The notes under the pieces were generated by a model. The model saw only the letters and a list, made by a program, of their open reading frames with translations, made no database searches and was not told the origin of the DNA. A stretch of 48,195 nt of DNA. It comes from Betaproteobacteria bacterium. Its GTDB lineage: Bacteria > Pseudomonadota > Gammaproteobacteria > Burkholderiales > WYBJ01. Location: assembly GCA_009377585.1 (NCBI GenBank), contig WHTS01000038.1, forward strand, positions 1-48,195. The letters run 5' to 3'. Shown one piece after another: positions 9,496 to 21,772 of this stretch (its first letter is position 1; every line of letters starts with the position of its first letter). Both the position numbers and the translations under genes were made by a program.

Positions 9496-9774
9496 ATGCA
9501 GGATCACACCCGCCATCTCGTCATCGTCGGCCACGTGCAGGGCGTCGGATTTCGCTACGCCATGGCGCGCAAGGCTGGCGAGCTCGGCATCCGCGGCTGG
9601 GTGCGCAATCGCGTCGACGGCAAGGTCGAAGCGCTGATCCAGGGAACGCCGGAAGCGGTTGCGCAGATGATCGCGTGGTCCCGCCATGGCCCGCGCAACG
9701 CGCAGGTCGAGCGCGTGGAAGTCGAGCCCGCGCAAGGCGAGTTCGAGGATTTCGGGACGCGCCCCAGCGAGTGA
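9496..9774 (+). CDS. acyP: Acylphosphatase
   Basis: This small cytosolic enzyme (92 residues) hydrolyses acyl phosphates. The two family signatures are intact: GHVQGVGFRY, whose arginine binds the phosphate, and GWVRNRVDGKVEA, whose asparagine positions the attacking water. The length is typical of the family. The gene is divergent from the hyf operon and ends just before a strongly palindromic repeat region. No operon partner is evident. Confidence 0.95.
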   Translation: MQDHTRHLVIVGHVQGVGFRYAMARKAGELGIRGWVRNRVDGKVEALIQGTPEAVAQMIAWSRHGPRNAQVERVEVEPAQGEFEDFGTRPSE

Positions 9775-9813
9775 TCGCCGCCGGCGAGGCGCGTATCTGC
9801 GAAAGCAGGGATC

Positions 9814-9858
9814 ATCCTGCTGCAGCGCTGCAGCAGGATCAGCGCTGCAGCAGGATCA
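9814..9858. repeat. 26-bp perfect palindrome overlapping a 17-bp tandem repeat
   Basis: Positions 9814-9839 form a perfect palindrome with arms ATCCTGCTGCAGC. The 17-bp unit GCGCTGCAGCAGGATCA is then repeated exactly (9825-9841 and 9842-9858). It starts 40 bp after the acyP stop. RNA from it would form a very stable hairpin, but no U-tract follows, so a Rho-independent terminator is unlikely. Confidence 0.85.
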
Positions 9859-10111
9859 GCGCGGCGGCAGCAGCGACCACCGGAGCTGCCGGCTTTCCCG
9901 CCATCCAGCGCCGCCATCCATCATCGCTAGACCGGCCGCGCCCGGAGCCGCACGCTCGACTCGCCCGCGTTCCCGAACCCCTGGCACGCACATCTCGAGT
10001 CCAGGATATGAAAACGCCTGGAAACGACGCTCCGCCTGTGCGACTATAGCGACACTGGACGCAGCTGCCGGCACCGAGGCTGCTCCGATCCGGCCCCCAA
10101 TATCACATTTA

Positions 10112-10125
10112 TTCCATATGGTGAA
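10112..10125. promoter_or_regulatory. Possible IclR-family operator
   Basis: TTCCATATGGTGAA contains the palindromic core CCATATGG and lies 4 bp upstream of the regulator's ATG. Its position and A/T-flanked symmetric form resemble operators of IclR-family proteins, which often repress themselves. This is an inference from position and shape. Confidence 0.4.
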
Positions 10126-10128
10126 CGA

Positions 10129-10944
10129 ATGAAGGACGATGTTCGGATGTTCCCACGTGCGAGCCACCCTCAACGCAACAATCGCTCCCCGGCCGGGACG
10201 CAGAGCATCCAGCGCGCCGCGCGCCTGTTGCGCGAGCTGGCGGCGCGCAATCGCCAGGGCATGCGCCTGATCGACGTGGCGCACAGCTCCGGCCTGCAGC
10301 GGCCCACGGTGCATCGCATGCTCAAGTGCCTGACGGCCGAGAACCTGGTATCGCAGGACCCGCAATCGCGCCGCTATTTCCTCGGGCCGCTCGTGTTCGA
10401 GCTCGGCATCACGGCGGGGCCGCGCTTCAACATCCGCGACGTCTGCAGCGATGCGCTCGATCGCATCGCCGCCGAAACCGGCGACACCGCGTTTCTCAGC
10501 ATCCGCAGCGGTGATGATGCGCTGTGCGTCGATCGGCGGGAGGGCGCCTATCCCATCAAGACCTTCACGGTCGATGTGGGCGTGCGCCGCCCGCTGGGGG
10601 TGGGCGCGGGCAGCCTCGCGATCCTGACCGCGTTGCCGGACGAGGAAGTCGAAGGGACCATCGAACGCATCGCGAGCCGCCTGCCGGCCTACGGCCGGCT
10701 GACCGCCACCGAGCTGCTGAGCATGGTGAAGCGCGCGCGCAAGACGGGCTATGTGCTGAACGACGTGCGCACGCTCTCGGGCGTGACTGCGATCGGCGTG
10801 CCCATCTTCGATCCCAACGCACGGGCGATCGGCGCGATCAGCCTCTCAGCCATTACCGCGCGCATGACCGCGACCCGCCAGCGCGAACTGCTCGAGGTGC
10901 TGCGCCGGGAAATCCGCACGATCGAGAAGCAGCTCGCGCGCTGA
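10129..10944 (+). CDS. IclR-family transcriptional regulator
   Basis: This is a 271-residue DNA-binding regulator. A winged helix-turn-helix spans about residues 25-90 (SIQRAARLLRELA...LIDVAHSSGLQRPTVHRMLKCL). The IclR effector-binding domain covers about 105-265, with the typical LGVGAGSLAILTALPDEE and GYVLNDVRTLSGVTAIGVPIFD segments. In this family a small organic acid usually alters DNA binding. The gene stands alone between acyP and the convergent dnaE, so the target is not shown by context. The possible operator directly upstream suggests autoregulation. An in-frame ATG seven codons in is an alternative start. Confidence 0.92.
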   Translation: MKDDVRMFPRASHPQRNNRSPAGTQSIQRAARLLRELAARNRQGMRLIDVAHSSGLQRPTVHRMLKCLTAENLVSQDPQSRRYFLGPLVFELGITAGPRFNIRDVCSDALDRIAAETGDTAFLSIRSGDDALCVDRREGAYPIKTFTVDVGVRRPLGVGAGSLAILTALPDEEVEGTIERIASRLPAYGRLTATELLSMVKRARKTGYVLNDVRTLSGVTAIGVPIFDPNARAIGAISLSAITARMTATRQRELLEVLRREIRTIEKQLAR

Positions 10945-11021
10945 ACCACCCCGTCCGCGACATTGTCGCGTCCCGCCCCTCCTTGACAAGGAAAGGAATT
11001 TCGCGCGGCGCTTCCTGGCGT

Positions 11022-11042
11022 CTCGCCGTCTCTTCCGGCGAG
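11022..11042. terminator. Hairpin between convergent iclR-type gene and dnaE
   Basis: CTCGCCG (11022-11028) pairs with CGGCGAG (11036-11042) over a 7-nt loop, in the 112-bp gap between two convergent genes. There is no clear U-tract, so a role in termination is only suggested by position. Confidence 0.3.
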
Positions 11043-11056
11043 GCAGCGGGGCGCGG

Positions 11057-14563
<3,507 letters not shown>

Positions 14564-14621
14564 GGCGCTATTCTACTTCGAGGCGCGGGCTTTCGATCGG
14601 CCGCGTGCCGGCTCGCGCGCG

Positions 14622-15146
14622 TCGTCGCTCAAGTTCCCTTCGGCCGGCAACGGCACGCCACCGCACCTCGCGGGCGAGCTCTTCAAGCTGATGACCGGAG
14701 TCGACATGCAGCACGTTCCCTACAAGGGCTCGGGACAGTCGGTCGCGGACCTGATCGCCGGTCACGTGCCGCTGTCGTTCGACAGCACGCCGACCGTTCT
14801 GCCTTACCTTGCCGCCGGGCGGCTGCGCGCGATCGCGGTGACCACGCTCAAGCGCAGCCCGGTGCTCCCCAAGGGGCCGACGCTGGACGAATCCGGCTTG
14901 AAGGGCTACCAGGTGGGCAGCTGGTACGGCATGTTCGCGCCCGCTGGAACCCCGCCCGAGATCGTGCGCAAGATTCGCGCAACGGTCCAGGCCGCGCTCA
15001 AGTCACCCGACATGAAGGACAAGATGGCGAAGCTCGGCACCGACGACACGGTCACCGAGACGCCCGAGGCCTTCCGCGCCATGCTGGCTGCCGATATCGC
15101 CAAATACGCGAAAGTCATCAGGGCTGCCCACTTGAAAGTCGATTGA
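14622..15146 (+). pseudogene. Bug/TctC-family solute receptor, 3' fragment
   Basis: This is the C-terminal half of a Bug periplasmic receptor. Homology begins at SLKFPSAGNGTPPHLAGELF and continues through the family segments MQHVPYKGSGQSVADLIAGH, VTTLKRSPVLPKGPTLDE and GMFAPAGTPPEIVRKI to a natural end at 15146. The signal peptide and first ~150 residues are missing. The upstream in-frame ATG (14562) overlaps the dnaE start codon and the 20 residues before the homology are not family-like. It has the same orientation as the 5' fragment at 108-450, and together they would lack only about 40 central residues. They could be halves of one split gene or pieces of two paralogues. Confidence 0.82.
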
Positions 15147-15249
15147 GCGCCCCGCGCGAGCCGTTCGATGGACCGATGGGGCCGCTTCGGGCATGTTACC
15201 TTTGCGGCCACCGAGCCCGGCGCCGGTGGCGGTATGAGCGCATAGCACG

Positions 15250-16950
15250 ATGCAAGCGACCAACTTCATCTGCATTCTCTCCGACGAGCACAACAAGCGC
15301 ACGCTCGGCTGCTACGGCCACGAGCTGGTGCGCACGCCGAACCTGGATGCTCTGGCAAGCCGCGGCACCCGGTTCGACGCCGCCTATACCAACTGCCCGA
15401 TCTGCGTGCCGGCGCGCGCCAGCCTCGCCACCGGCCAGTACGTGCACAGGACCGGTTGCTGGGACAACGCCATCGCCTATCGTGGCGATCCGCCGAGCTG
15501 GGGTCAGCGCCTGATGGCGGCGGGCCACCGCTGCGTTTCGATCGGCAAGCTTCACTATCAGTCCTCCGAGCCTGGGTGCAACGGCTTCGACGAGGAGATC
15601 CTGCCGCTGCATATCGTCAACGGCGTGGGCGACCTGCTGGGGCTCATACGCGACGAGCTTCCGGTGCGTGCCGGCTCGCGCAAGCTCGGGCCCGAGGCCG
15701 GGCCGGGCGAATCCGAGTACACCCGCTACGACCGCGACATCGCCACGGCCGCGTGCCGCTGGCTCGAGCGCGAGGCGCCTCGCCACCGCGACCAACCCTG
15801 GGTGTTGTACGTGGGGTTCGTGTCGCCTCACTTCCCGTTGATCGCACCGGCGGAGTTCTACGATCTCTACGCGGGCCGGGCGCTGCCGCGGCCGGCGATG
15901 TATGCGCGCGACGAGCGCCCCGTTCACCCGTTCATCGATGCGATGCGCCGCTGCCTGTGCTACGACGAAGCTTTCGACGAAGCGATGCTGCAGCGCGCGC
16001 TCGCAGCCTACTTCGGCCTGGTGACCTTTCTCGACGACAACGTCGGCAAGATCCTGCGCGCGGTAGCGGCCGCGGGACTGGAATCCAACACCCGCATCCT
16101 CTATTCGTCCGACCACGGCGACAACCTCGGCACGCGCGGGCTGTGGGGCAAGTCGACGATGTACGAGGAATCGGCCGGCGTGCCGATGATCCTCGCCGGT
16201 TCCGGCATCCCGCAGGCGAATGCGACCGACGCGCCGGTGAGCCTGGTCGACGTCTATCCCACGCTCTCGCAGTCGGTCGGATTGAACGCGCGCGGCAGCC
16301 TTGCCGGCTACCCCGGGCACTCGTTGATCGAGATCGCGGATGGCTACATGCCCGACCGGACGGTGCTGTCCGAATACCATGCGGCCGGCGCAGCGACCGC
16401 GGCCTACATGATCCGCCACGGCCGCTACAAGTACGTGCATTACGTCGGCATGGTGCCGATGCTGTTCGATCTCCGCGCCGACCCGGAGGAGCGGATCGAC
16501 CTTGCGCCCGATCCCGCGTATGCCGATGCGATCGCCGAGTGCGAAGCCGCGTTGCGGCGCGTGGTCGATCCCGAAGCGCAATCAAGGCAAGCGCGCCGCG
16601 CTGGCCGCGGGATTCCGGCGCGCTCGCGGCTCGGTGCTGGTGACCATCGACTCCGACAGCGTGATCGAGCCCGGCACGCTGGCCGCCATGGCCGGCCCCT
16701 TTCGCGATGCGAAGGTCGGCGCAGTGGCGGGCAAGGTGGCCGCATTCAACCGCGACCGCGGCTGGCTGCCGCGGATGCTGCACGTGCGCTACATCCTTTC
16801 CTTCGACTTCCAGCGCAGCGTCCAGTCGACCTACGGCACGGTCTATTGCTGCCCCGGCGCGCTCGCGGCATACCGCGCTCAGATCGTGCACAAGGTGCTG
16901 GATACCTGGCTCGACCAGCGTTTCCTCGGCGCACGCTGCACCTTCGGTGA
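15250..16950 (+). pseudogene. Sulfatase-family hydrolase, 3' end replaced
   Basis: This is an alkaline-phosphatase-superfamily sulfatase that would cleave sulfate (or phosphonate) esters. The maturation and active-site motif CVPARASLATGQ contains the cysteine converted to formylglycine. The metal ligands are visible in ILSDEHNKRTLGCYGH near the N-terminus and SSDHGDNLGTRGLWGK near residue 285-300. Homology runs to about residue 443 (...ALRRVVDPEA, about 16578). Beyond this the frame reads the glycosyltransferase gene in the wrong phase until 16950. Relatives are about 480-500 residues, so only a short C-terminal segment is lost. Activity might survive, but the foreign tail makes this doubtful. 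Confidence 0.8.
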
Positions 16951-17431
16951 AGACCGCGCGCTCACCAACGCGATCCTGGCCGAGGGCTACGATAGCGTCT
17001 ACCAGGGCAGCGCCGTGGTGCACACGCTGGTGCCCGAAACCTACAGCAAGCTGTGCAAGATGTACCTGCGCTGGGATCGCAGCTACGTGCGCGAGGAGAT
17101 CCGCTTTGCGCGCATCGTCTGGAGCCGGCCTGCGATCCCGATGCTGCTCTGCGTGCTGGAGAAGACCGTCACCAATCTGCGCTATCCCGTCGCCTGGCTC
17201 GCGTTCGTGCTGCTCGCCACCCGGGTCATCAGCAACCCGATCTCGCTGCTGCGGGTGCTGGTCGCAATCGGCATCGGCGCCTCGTTCTACATGCTGTACT
17301 ACCTCTACAGCGAGCGCTCGGCGCGCTTCGTGTACGGCATCCTGTACGCCTACTTCGCGTTCTTCGCTTTGTGGTGGATTTTTCCCTACGCCCTGCTCAC
17401 CGTGCGCGCGCGGTCATGGATGACCCGGTAA
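16577..17431 (+). pseudogene. Processive membrane glycosyltransferase (GT2), 5' truncated
   Basis: This is the C-terminal part (about 285 residues) of a hyaluronan-synthase/NodC-like family 2 glycosyltransferase, which polymerises sugars at the cytoplasmic membrane. Homology starts at NQGKRAALAAGF, the segment just before the DxD motif (TIDSDS). The later motifs are GEDRALTN and the R-x-x-RW-like LRWDRS. Three or four C-terminal membrane helices follow. The N-terminal nucleotide-sugar-binding part is missing because the gene joins the sulfatase at about 16577 in a different frame. An in-frame ATG at 16502 exists but encodes sulfatase sequence out of phase. Confidence 0.78.
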
Positions 17432-17457
17432 GCGAGCTTGTGCTCCCTCTCCCTCAC

Positions 17458-17536
17458 TTGCAGTGCGCGCATCGGCATGCAGGCCGATGCCGTTCGGCCG
17501 GCGTGAACCATGGTTCGCGAATTCCCGGCCTCACCC
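17458..17536. repeat. Dispersed palindromic repeat, copy 1
   Basis: This ~79-bp element is nearly repeated at 33904-33983. It holds a hairpin (CGGCAT 17473-17478 with ATGCCG 17487-17492) and a 12-bp palindrome GAACCATGGTTC (17505-17516). It ends in a shared GCGAATTCCCGGCCTCACCCC-like stretch. It sits inside a CCCTCTCCC/GGGAGAGGG-type repeat tract between convergent genes. Confidence 0.85.
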
Positions 17537-17544
17537 CCCGACCC

Positions 17545-17561
17545 CTCTCCCGAAGGGAGAG
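17545..17561. repeat. CTCTCCC/GGGAGAG hairpin
   Basis: CTCTCCC and GGGAGAG form a 7-bp stem over a 3-nt loop. This type of pyrimidine/purine palindrome recurs several times in the window (17650-17672, and degenerate forms near 33975-34070). Confidence 0.7.
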
Positions 17562-17595
17562 AGGAGCAAGAAACGCTCGCACCGTGGCGGCTCAC

Positions 17596-17712
17596 GGCAG
17601 GACGAAGCGGATCCAGGAACCTGCCCTCATCCGCGGGCCGCACGACGCTCCCCTCTCCCCCTGGGAGAGGGGCTGAGGGTGAGGGAAAAGCTCATGGCAG
17701 GACGAAGCGGAT
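17596..17712. repeat. 17-bp direct repeat from the end of the adjacent gene
   Basis: GGCAGGACGAAGCGGAT occurs at 17596-17612 and again exactly 100 bp later at 17696-17712. The second copy is the 3' end of the minus-strand gene that stops at 17692 (codons for FIRFVLP). The first copy is a non-coding duplicate, so about 100 bp including a hairpin appears to have been tandemly duplicated. Confidence 0.8.
17650..17672. terminator. 10-bp perfect hairpin between convergent genes
   Basis: CCCCTCTCCC (17650-17659) pairs perfectly with GGGAGAGGGG (17663-17672) over a 3-nt loop. It lies 20 bp past the stop of the minus-strand gene at 17692 and could limit transcription from both sides. It also belongs to the dispersed palindrome family. 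Confidence 0.5.
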
Positions 17713-18786
17713 GAACTGCGCCGGCGTCTGCGCGAGACGCTTCAACACCGGCGCGACGGCGCCGGGCGCAAGGCTCTTCAGGTTTTCTGCGATGAACTTG
17801 CGATCGCCGTGGTCGTAGCCGCCCTCGCGCCCGATGAGCGCCTGACCGGCAGTCAACGACAGCTCGACGATGCCGGCGTCCTGCAAGGCGTCGGCAAGCT
17901 GCCATAGCGTCTCGTCGCGCGTTTCGGCTTGGGTGTCGCGGGCAATGATGTCCCACAACGGGCGCACCGTCTTGCCCAGCACGAGCAGCACGTCGCCGGC
18001 GGGCGTTTCATTGCCCTGATACGCACGAATCAGGAGCGGATCGTGCGCGCGCGCCCGGGCGTATGCCGACGCCACTTCGGCCGAGGGCGGAAGATCCGTG
18101 TGGATGCTCAGGCGGGCGCGCGGCGGCGGCTTGCGTCCCGCATCGGTGTACTGGCGGGAAGCGGCGGTCAGCGCCAGCTCGTAGTGCGCCAAGGCGTTGG
18201 CGGGCCACGCCTCGACGAGCACGCGCAAGCGGGCGGCTGCGGCCGCGGGATTGCCCTCATCGTGCAGCTTGGCGGCCTCGGCCACGCGCTGCGCGCCGCG
18301 CTGCACGACCAGCTGCGAATGATCCAGCAATCCGTCGATCGCTTCCAGAATCGGCTTTTCGGTATCCCGCGCCTGGCGCGCGAGCAACAGCACGTAGGCC
18401 GCACGGCTTGCCTCGCCCCCGCCGAGCAGCAGCGCGCCATGCCACAGCAGCGTGAAAGCATCACCCGGGGCCTGCTCGAAGTAGGCTCGCCAGAACACGG
18501 GGCTGCGCGAGACATGCCGCTCGGCGTCGAGCTTCGGCAGCGGCGCATTCTGCGGCGGCTTGCCGATGGACCCGCCGAGCGAGCGGTATTCCTTCAACCA
18601 GGCATGGATGCCGGGAAAACGGCGCGGGTCGCTGCCCGTCATGCCGTGCGCCAGGATGCCGACTGTTTCCCACGCCGCGCGCTGCGCTGCCTGCAGTTCC
18701 GGGAACGGTTCGGTCATTGCGCTCCACGCCTGCGCGCCGGCGAGATACAACCACGACATGAGCACGATGTGGGCGAGGCGACGCAA
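17692..18786 (-). CDS. Exported TPR-like protein of unknown function
   Basis: I do not recognise a named family. The protein has 364 residues with an N-terminal signal-like segment (LAHIVLMSWLYLAGAQAWSA). It is alanine-rich and helical, with A/L-rich helix pairs such as ASRAAYVLLLARQARDTEK and EGNPAAAAARLRVLVEAWP resembling tetratricopeptide or Sel1-like repeats. No catalytic motif is visible. It lies between convergent repeats at its 3' end and the divergent PP2C phosphatase at its 5' end. A periplasmic protein-interaction role is the most that can be inferred. Confidence 0.7.
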   Translation of the reverse strand: MRRLAHIVLMSWLYLAGAQAWSAMTEPFPELQAAQRAAWETVGILAHGMTGSDPRRFPGIHAWLKEYRSLGGSIGKPPQNAPLPKLDAERHVSRSPVFWRAYFEQAPGDAFTLLWHGALLLGGGEASRAAYVLLLARQARDTEKPILEAIDGLLDHSQLVVQRGAQRVAEAAKLHDEGNPAAAAARLRVLVEAWPANALAHYELALTAASRQYTDAGRKPPPRARLSIHTDLPPSAEVASAYARARAHDPLLIRAYQGNETPAGDVLLVLGKTVRPLWDIIARDTQAETRDETLWQLADALQDAGIVELSLTAGQALIGREGGYDHGDRKFIAENLKSLAPGAVAPVLKRLAQTPAQFIRFVLP

Positions 18787-19081
18787 GTGGAGCTCCGCAA
18801 TGACAGGGCAGCGAATGATCCGTGCTCATCCTTACGGCGTCAATGCCTGCAGGTTGCCGCTTCCCTGCCCGCAACACCGGCAAGACGCCGCGCGCCGCTG
18901 GTCGCGAATCGGGACGGGTTGTGGAAGAACATGCCTGCGCCTGCCCTTCGCCAAACGAAGGTCCGAGGCGATGCAACACTGAAAGCCGAAGCGCAACGCG
19001 GCCGAAGCCAACGCGCGATCGTGATCTCAGGACGCATCGCCCCTGGTAGTAACATTGCTCAATCTCACACGAGCGTATCCG

Positions 19082-19867
19082 ATGATCGATTCCGCAAGCC
19101 TGTGCCTGCGCGTCGCCGCACTGACGCATGTCGGGCTGCGCCGCAGCAGCAACGAGGATTGCATCGCCGTCGGCGGCCGCATCCTGAGCGAGTCGATGGA
19201 CCAACCGTGGCTGTCGGTGCAAAACCTCGAATCCCCGTGTGCATGCCTGGTGGCCGACGGCATGGGCGGGCATCCCGCGGGCGAAGTCGCGAGCCGGGCG
19301 GCGATCGAATCGATGCTCTCGGGCCTCGCCCGCGTTGAGCCCGAAGCCGCGGGCCTGGACGCGCTGCTGCGCGCAACGAACCAGTTCCTGTTCACAGAGA
19401 TGGCGCGCTGCCCGTCCTGGTACGGCATGGGCACCACACTCGCCGGCATCGTGACCGGCCCCGAGCGCCTGGTCGCGTTCAATGTCGGCGACAGTCGCAT
19501 CTATCGGATCGAACGAGGCGCCGTGGAGCAAGTGAGCGTCGATGACAGCGAGACGGTCGGCATGGGATTGCTCTTCAGCCGACTGCCCGCGCGCGTGTTG
19601 AGCCAATGTCTCGGCGGCTTCCCCGACACGGCCGAGATCGCGCCGCACCTGGTCGAGCTGCCCCTGCTCGAAGGCAGCCGCTATCTCATCTGCAGCGACG
19701 GCCTGTACGACATGCTGAGCGACGCGGCGATTTCGCGCTGTCTCGATCCGGACCCGGTTCGAACCGTGGCAGCGCTGTTCGAAGCGGCCATGGACGAAGG
19801 CGGCATCGACAACATCTCGATCGTGCTCGCGGGCATCGAACGCGGCGGATTGCACGAACGGTACTGA
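19082..19867 (+). CDS. PP2C-family serine/threonine phosphatase
   Basis: This is a metal-dependent protein phosphatase of 261 residues, length typical for a stand-alone bacterial PP2C. The diagnostic motifs are all present in order: RRSSNEDC, VADGMGGHPAGE, GMGTTLAGI, FNVGDSRIYR, LICSDGLYDML and GGIDNISIVL. The aspartates in these motifs bind the two catalytic metals. ATG 19082 is chosen; a TTG at 19055 would add nine residues. No partner kinase or FHA protein lies nearby, so the substrate is not indicated. The gene is divergent from the TPR-like protein with a ~295-bp gap. Confidence 0.92.
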   Translation: MIDSASLCLRVAALTHVGLRRSSNEDCIAVGGRILSESMDQPWLSVQNLESPCACLVADGMGGHPAGEVASRAAIESMLSGLARVEPEAAGLDALLRATNQFLFTEMARCPSWYGMGTTLAGIVTGPERLVAFNVGDSRIYRIERGAVEQVSVDDSETVGMGLLFSRLPARVLSQCLGGFPDTAEIAPHLVELPLLEGSRYLICSDGLYDMLSDAAISRCLDPDPVRTVAALFEAAMDEGGIDNISIVLAGIERGGLHERY

Positions 19868-19945
19868 CTCGCCGGCAAGCGGCCGCAAGCGCCGGCGAAG
19901 CGCGACGGCGCAGCGACGACGATGGCTTGCGCGCAAAGGCTCGGG

Positions 19946-20575
19946 CTACACCCTCACGCTCGGATTGAGCGCATAGCTTCCGGTCAGCGCGGCCGAGCCC
20001 AGCACGTGCCCCTGGATGGCGTTGAGCACATCCGCGCCCTTGAAGTTGCCCTGCAGCGGACACTTCGCTACGTCCAACGCGTAGAGAGTGAACACGTAGT
20101 GATGCACGATCGTATCGTTCCAGGGCGGACACGGGCCGTCGTAGCCGAAATAGTCGCCCTCCATATCCTTGTCGCCGGCGAACCAGGCCGAATAGTCGTT
20201 GACGCCCTGACGCGTGCCGCGCGGGCCCGCGGGACCTCCCTTGCCCTTGGGCTGCACGGCATCGGAGAACTCGCCCTTGCGGATCGGACCCGAGGCCGGA
20301 TCGAGATCGACCAGTATCCAGTGATAGAAGTCCACTCGCGGCAGCGCCGCCGCAATGGTGCGCCCTTCCTGGTTCACGTCGTCGGGCTTGCTCGGCACAT
20401 CGCGGTCGTGGCAGATCAGCACCAGCGAACGCGTTCCTGCCGGCAGGTCGGACCAGCTCAAATCGGGATTGAGATTTTTCGATAGCGTGACGTGCGTCTT
20501 CGCGTCGGGCGCGCAGAACGCGCATTCGACCGGGATCTCCTGGTTGTCGCCAAAGCACGAGCTTACGAGTTTCAT
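19946..20575 (-). CDS. PEBP family (YbhB/YbcL-like) protein
   Basis: This 209-residue protein belongs to the phosphatidylethanolamine-binding protein family. Ligand-pocket segments LVLICHDRDVPS, VDFYHWILVDLD and YFGYDGPCPPWNDTIVHHYVFTLYAL are clear, with the D-x-D, GPCPP and histidine residues of the anion-binding pocket. The start ATG at 20575 follows AGGAGA at good spacing. The biochemical role of bacterial members is poorly defined. It is transcribed convergently to the PP2C gene. Confidence 0.9.
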   Translation of the reverse strand: MKLVSSCFGDNQEIPVECAFCAPDAKTHVTLSKNLNPDLSWSDLPAGTRSLVLICHDRDVPSKPDDVNQEGRTIAAALPRVDFYHWILVDLDPASGPIRKGEFSDAVQPKGKGGPAGPRGTRQGVNDYSAWFAGDKDMEGDYFGYDGPCPPWNDTIVHHYVFTLYALDVAKCPLQGNFKGADVLNAIQGHVLGSAALTGSYALNPSVRV

Positions 20576-20665
20576 TCGCCTGTCTCCTGTGCGCGCGCTG
20601 CGACCAGGCCAAGCCTGGCTCAATCGTCGCCGCCGAAAATTATAGTCGACTGCCTGTACATCGCT

Positions 20666-21772
20666 TCAGGGCGAGGCGGCGCTTTGCTGGTCAGCCGCAG
20701 TGAGCTCGGCGTGCCGCCTGAGCGCATTCAGCATGGCCTGGCGTTGCGTCGGCGGCATGGCGGCAAGGCGCCGCGCCTCTTCGTAGAAGCGCGGCAGGTC
20801 GCCCCCCGAGCGCTCGAGCAAAGCCTGAAAGGCCGGCACCAGATGGGTGTAGACGGCCACCGAGGCGAGGCTTGCATTGTTCGCGTTCGGGCCGAGCCAT
20901 CGGTCGTAGCCCTTGAAGCCGCCCCATGATTGCTTGAGCGCCTGGTACTCGGTCTCGAGCTCGGCGAATATCTCGTCCTTCTTCTGCGCCATCTGGCCCG
21001 CCGGCAGCCCCGAGTTGTAGAGCCGGTCGAGCCGGCCGCGGTACTTGGAGACGATCGCATAGAAGCTCGCCCGCCGCTCCTGCGAGCGGTCGAAGGCGGC
21101 GAGCTCGGCCGCGCTTCCGTGCGCTTGCATCCAGCGGCGCACGCCTTCGCGCTCCACCGTGACCGCAAACGACTCGTTGAACGCGGTGTCGTCCTGCGCG
21201 TAGACCACCTGGTGCGCGAGCTCGTGGAAGATCAGCCGGGCGAGCTGCGCCTGAGGATAGTGGATGAAGGTATTGAGCACCGGATCGTTGAAGTAGCCGA
21301 GCGTGGAATACGCCGGCACGCCGCCAACGAAGACGTCGTCGCCCTTGCGTTTGAGCTCCGCCGCCGCCGCTTCGGCTTCGGCGCGCGCGAAGTAGCCCTT
21401 GTAAGCGACGCAGCCTGCGATCGGAAAACACCACTGGCGCGGGCGCACCGAGTAGGCGTCGGTTGCAAACAGGTTCCAGACGACGTAAGGCCGCTTCAGA
21501 TCGGCATAGCCGCGGTAGCTGCTGTTGTCCGGCAGGCCGAGCTGGGAAGAAGCGAATTCCCGCACCCGCATGGCATACTCGAGGCGCGCCTTGAGCGCCT
21601 TGGGTGCATCGGGATCGGCAATGACGACCTCGATGGGCCGGGTCGCTTGCCACATCTCCGCCTGGCCGCGGAGCGCCTGCATGTAATAGCCCGCCGTATC
21701 GCACCCGGCCAGCAGAGCGAGCGCGAGCCATGGGACGAAGCGGCGCAGCGCGCGCGCGATCGAGCCCGTCAT
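20666..21772 (-). CDS. Putative lipoprotein aminopeptidase (zinc-dependent)
   Basis: This protein of 368 residues matches the 'predicted aminopeptidase' family. A lipoprotein signal ends in the lipobox LAGC, lipidated at Cys24. The zinc motif HELAH is at residues 183-187, with a downstream glutamate (NESF, about 200) as the likely third ligand. The FAVTVEREGVRRW segment following it is typical of the family. It should act at the membrane on the periplasmic side. The start ATG at 21772 overlaps the stop of the alpha/beta hydrolase gene by 4 bp, so the two are translationally coupled. Confidence 0.9.
   Translation of the reverse strand: MTGSIARALRRFVPWLALALLAGCDTAGYYMQALRGQAEMWQATRPIEVVIADPDAPKALKARLEYAMRVREFASSQLGLPDNSSYRGYADLKRPYVVWNLFATDAYSVRPRQWCFPIAGCVAYKGYFARAEAEAAAAELKRKGDDVFVGGVPAYSTLGYFNDPVLNTFIHYPQAQLARLIFHELAHQVVYAQDDTAFNESFAVTVEREGVRRWMQAHGSAAELAAFDRSQERRASFYAIVSKYRGRLDRLYNSGLPAGQMAQKKDEIFAELETEYQALKQSWGGFKGYDRWLGPNANNASLASVAVYTHLVPAFQALLERSGGDLPRFYEEARRLAAMPPTQRQAMLNALRRHAELTAADQQSAASP

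Larger units (their letters stand above)
9775..10128. other. Intergenic region with palindrome and tandem repeat
   Basis: No convincing gene lies between acyP and the IclR regulator. The stretch holds a 26-bp perfect palindrome and a 17-bp tandem repeat close to acyP, and a possible IclR-type operator next to the regulator. Short readings across it have no family similarity. Confidence 0.6.
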
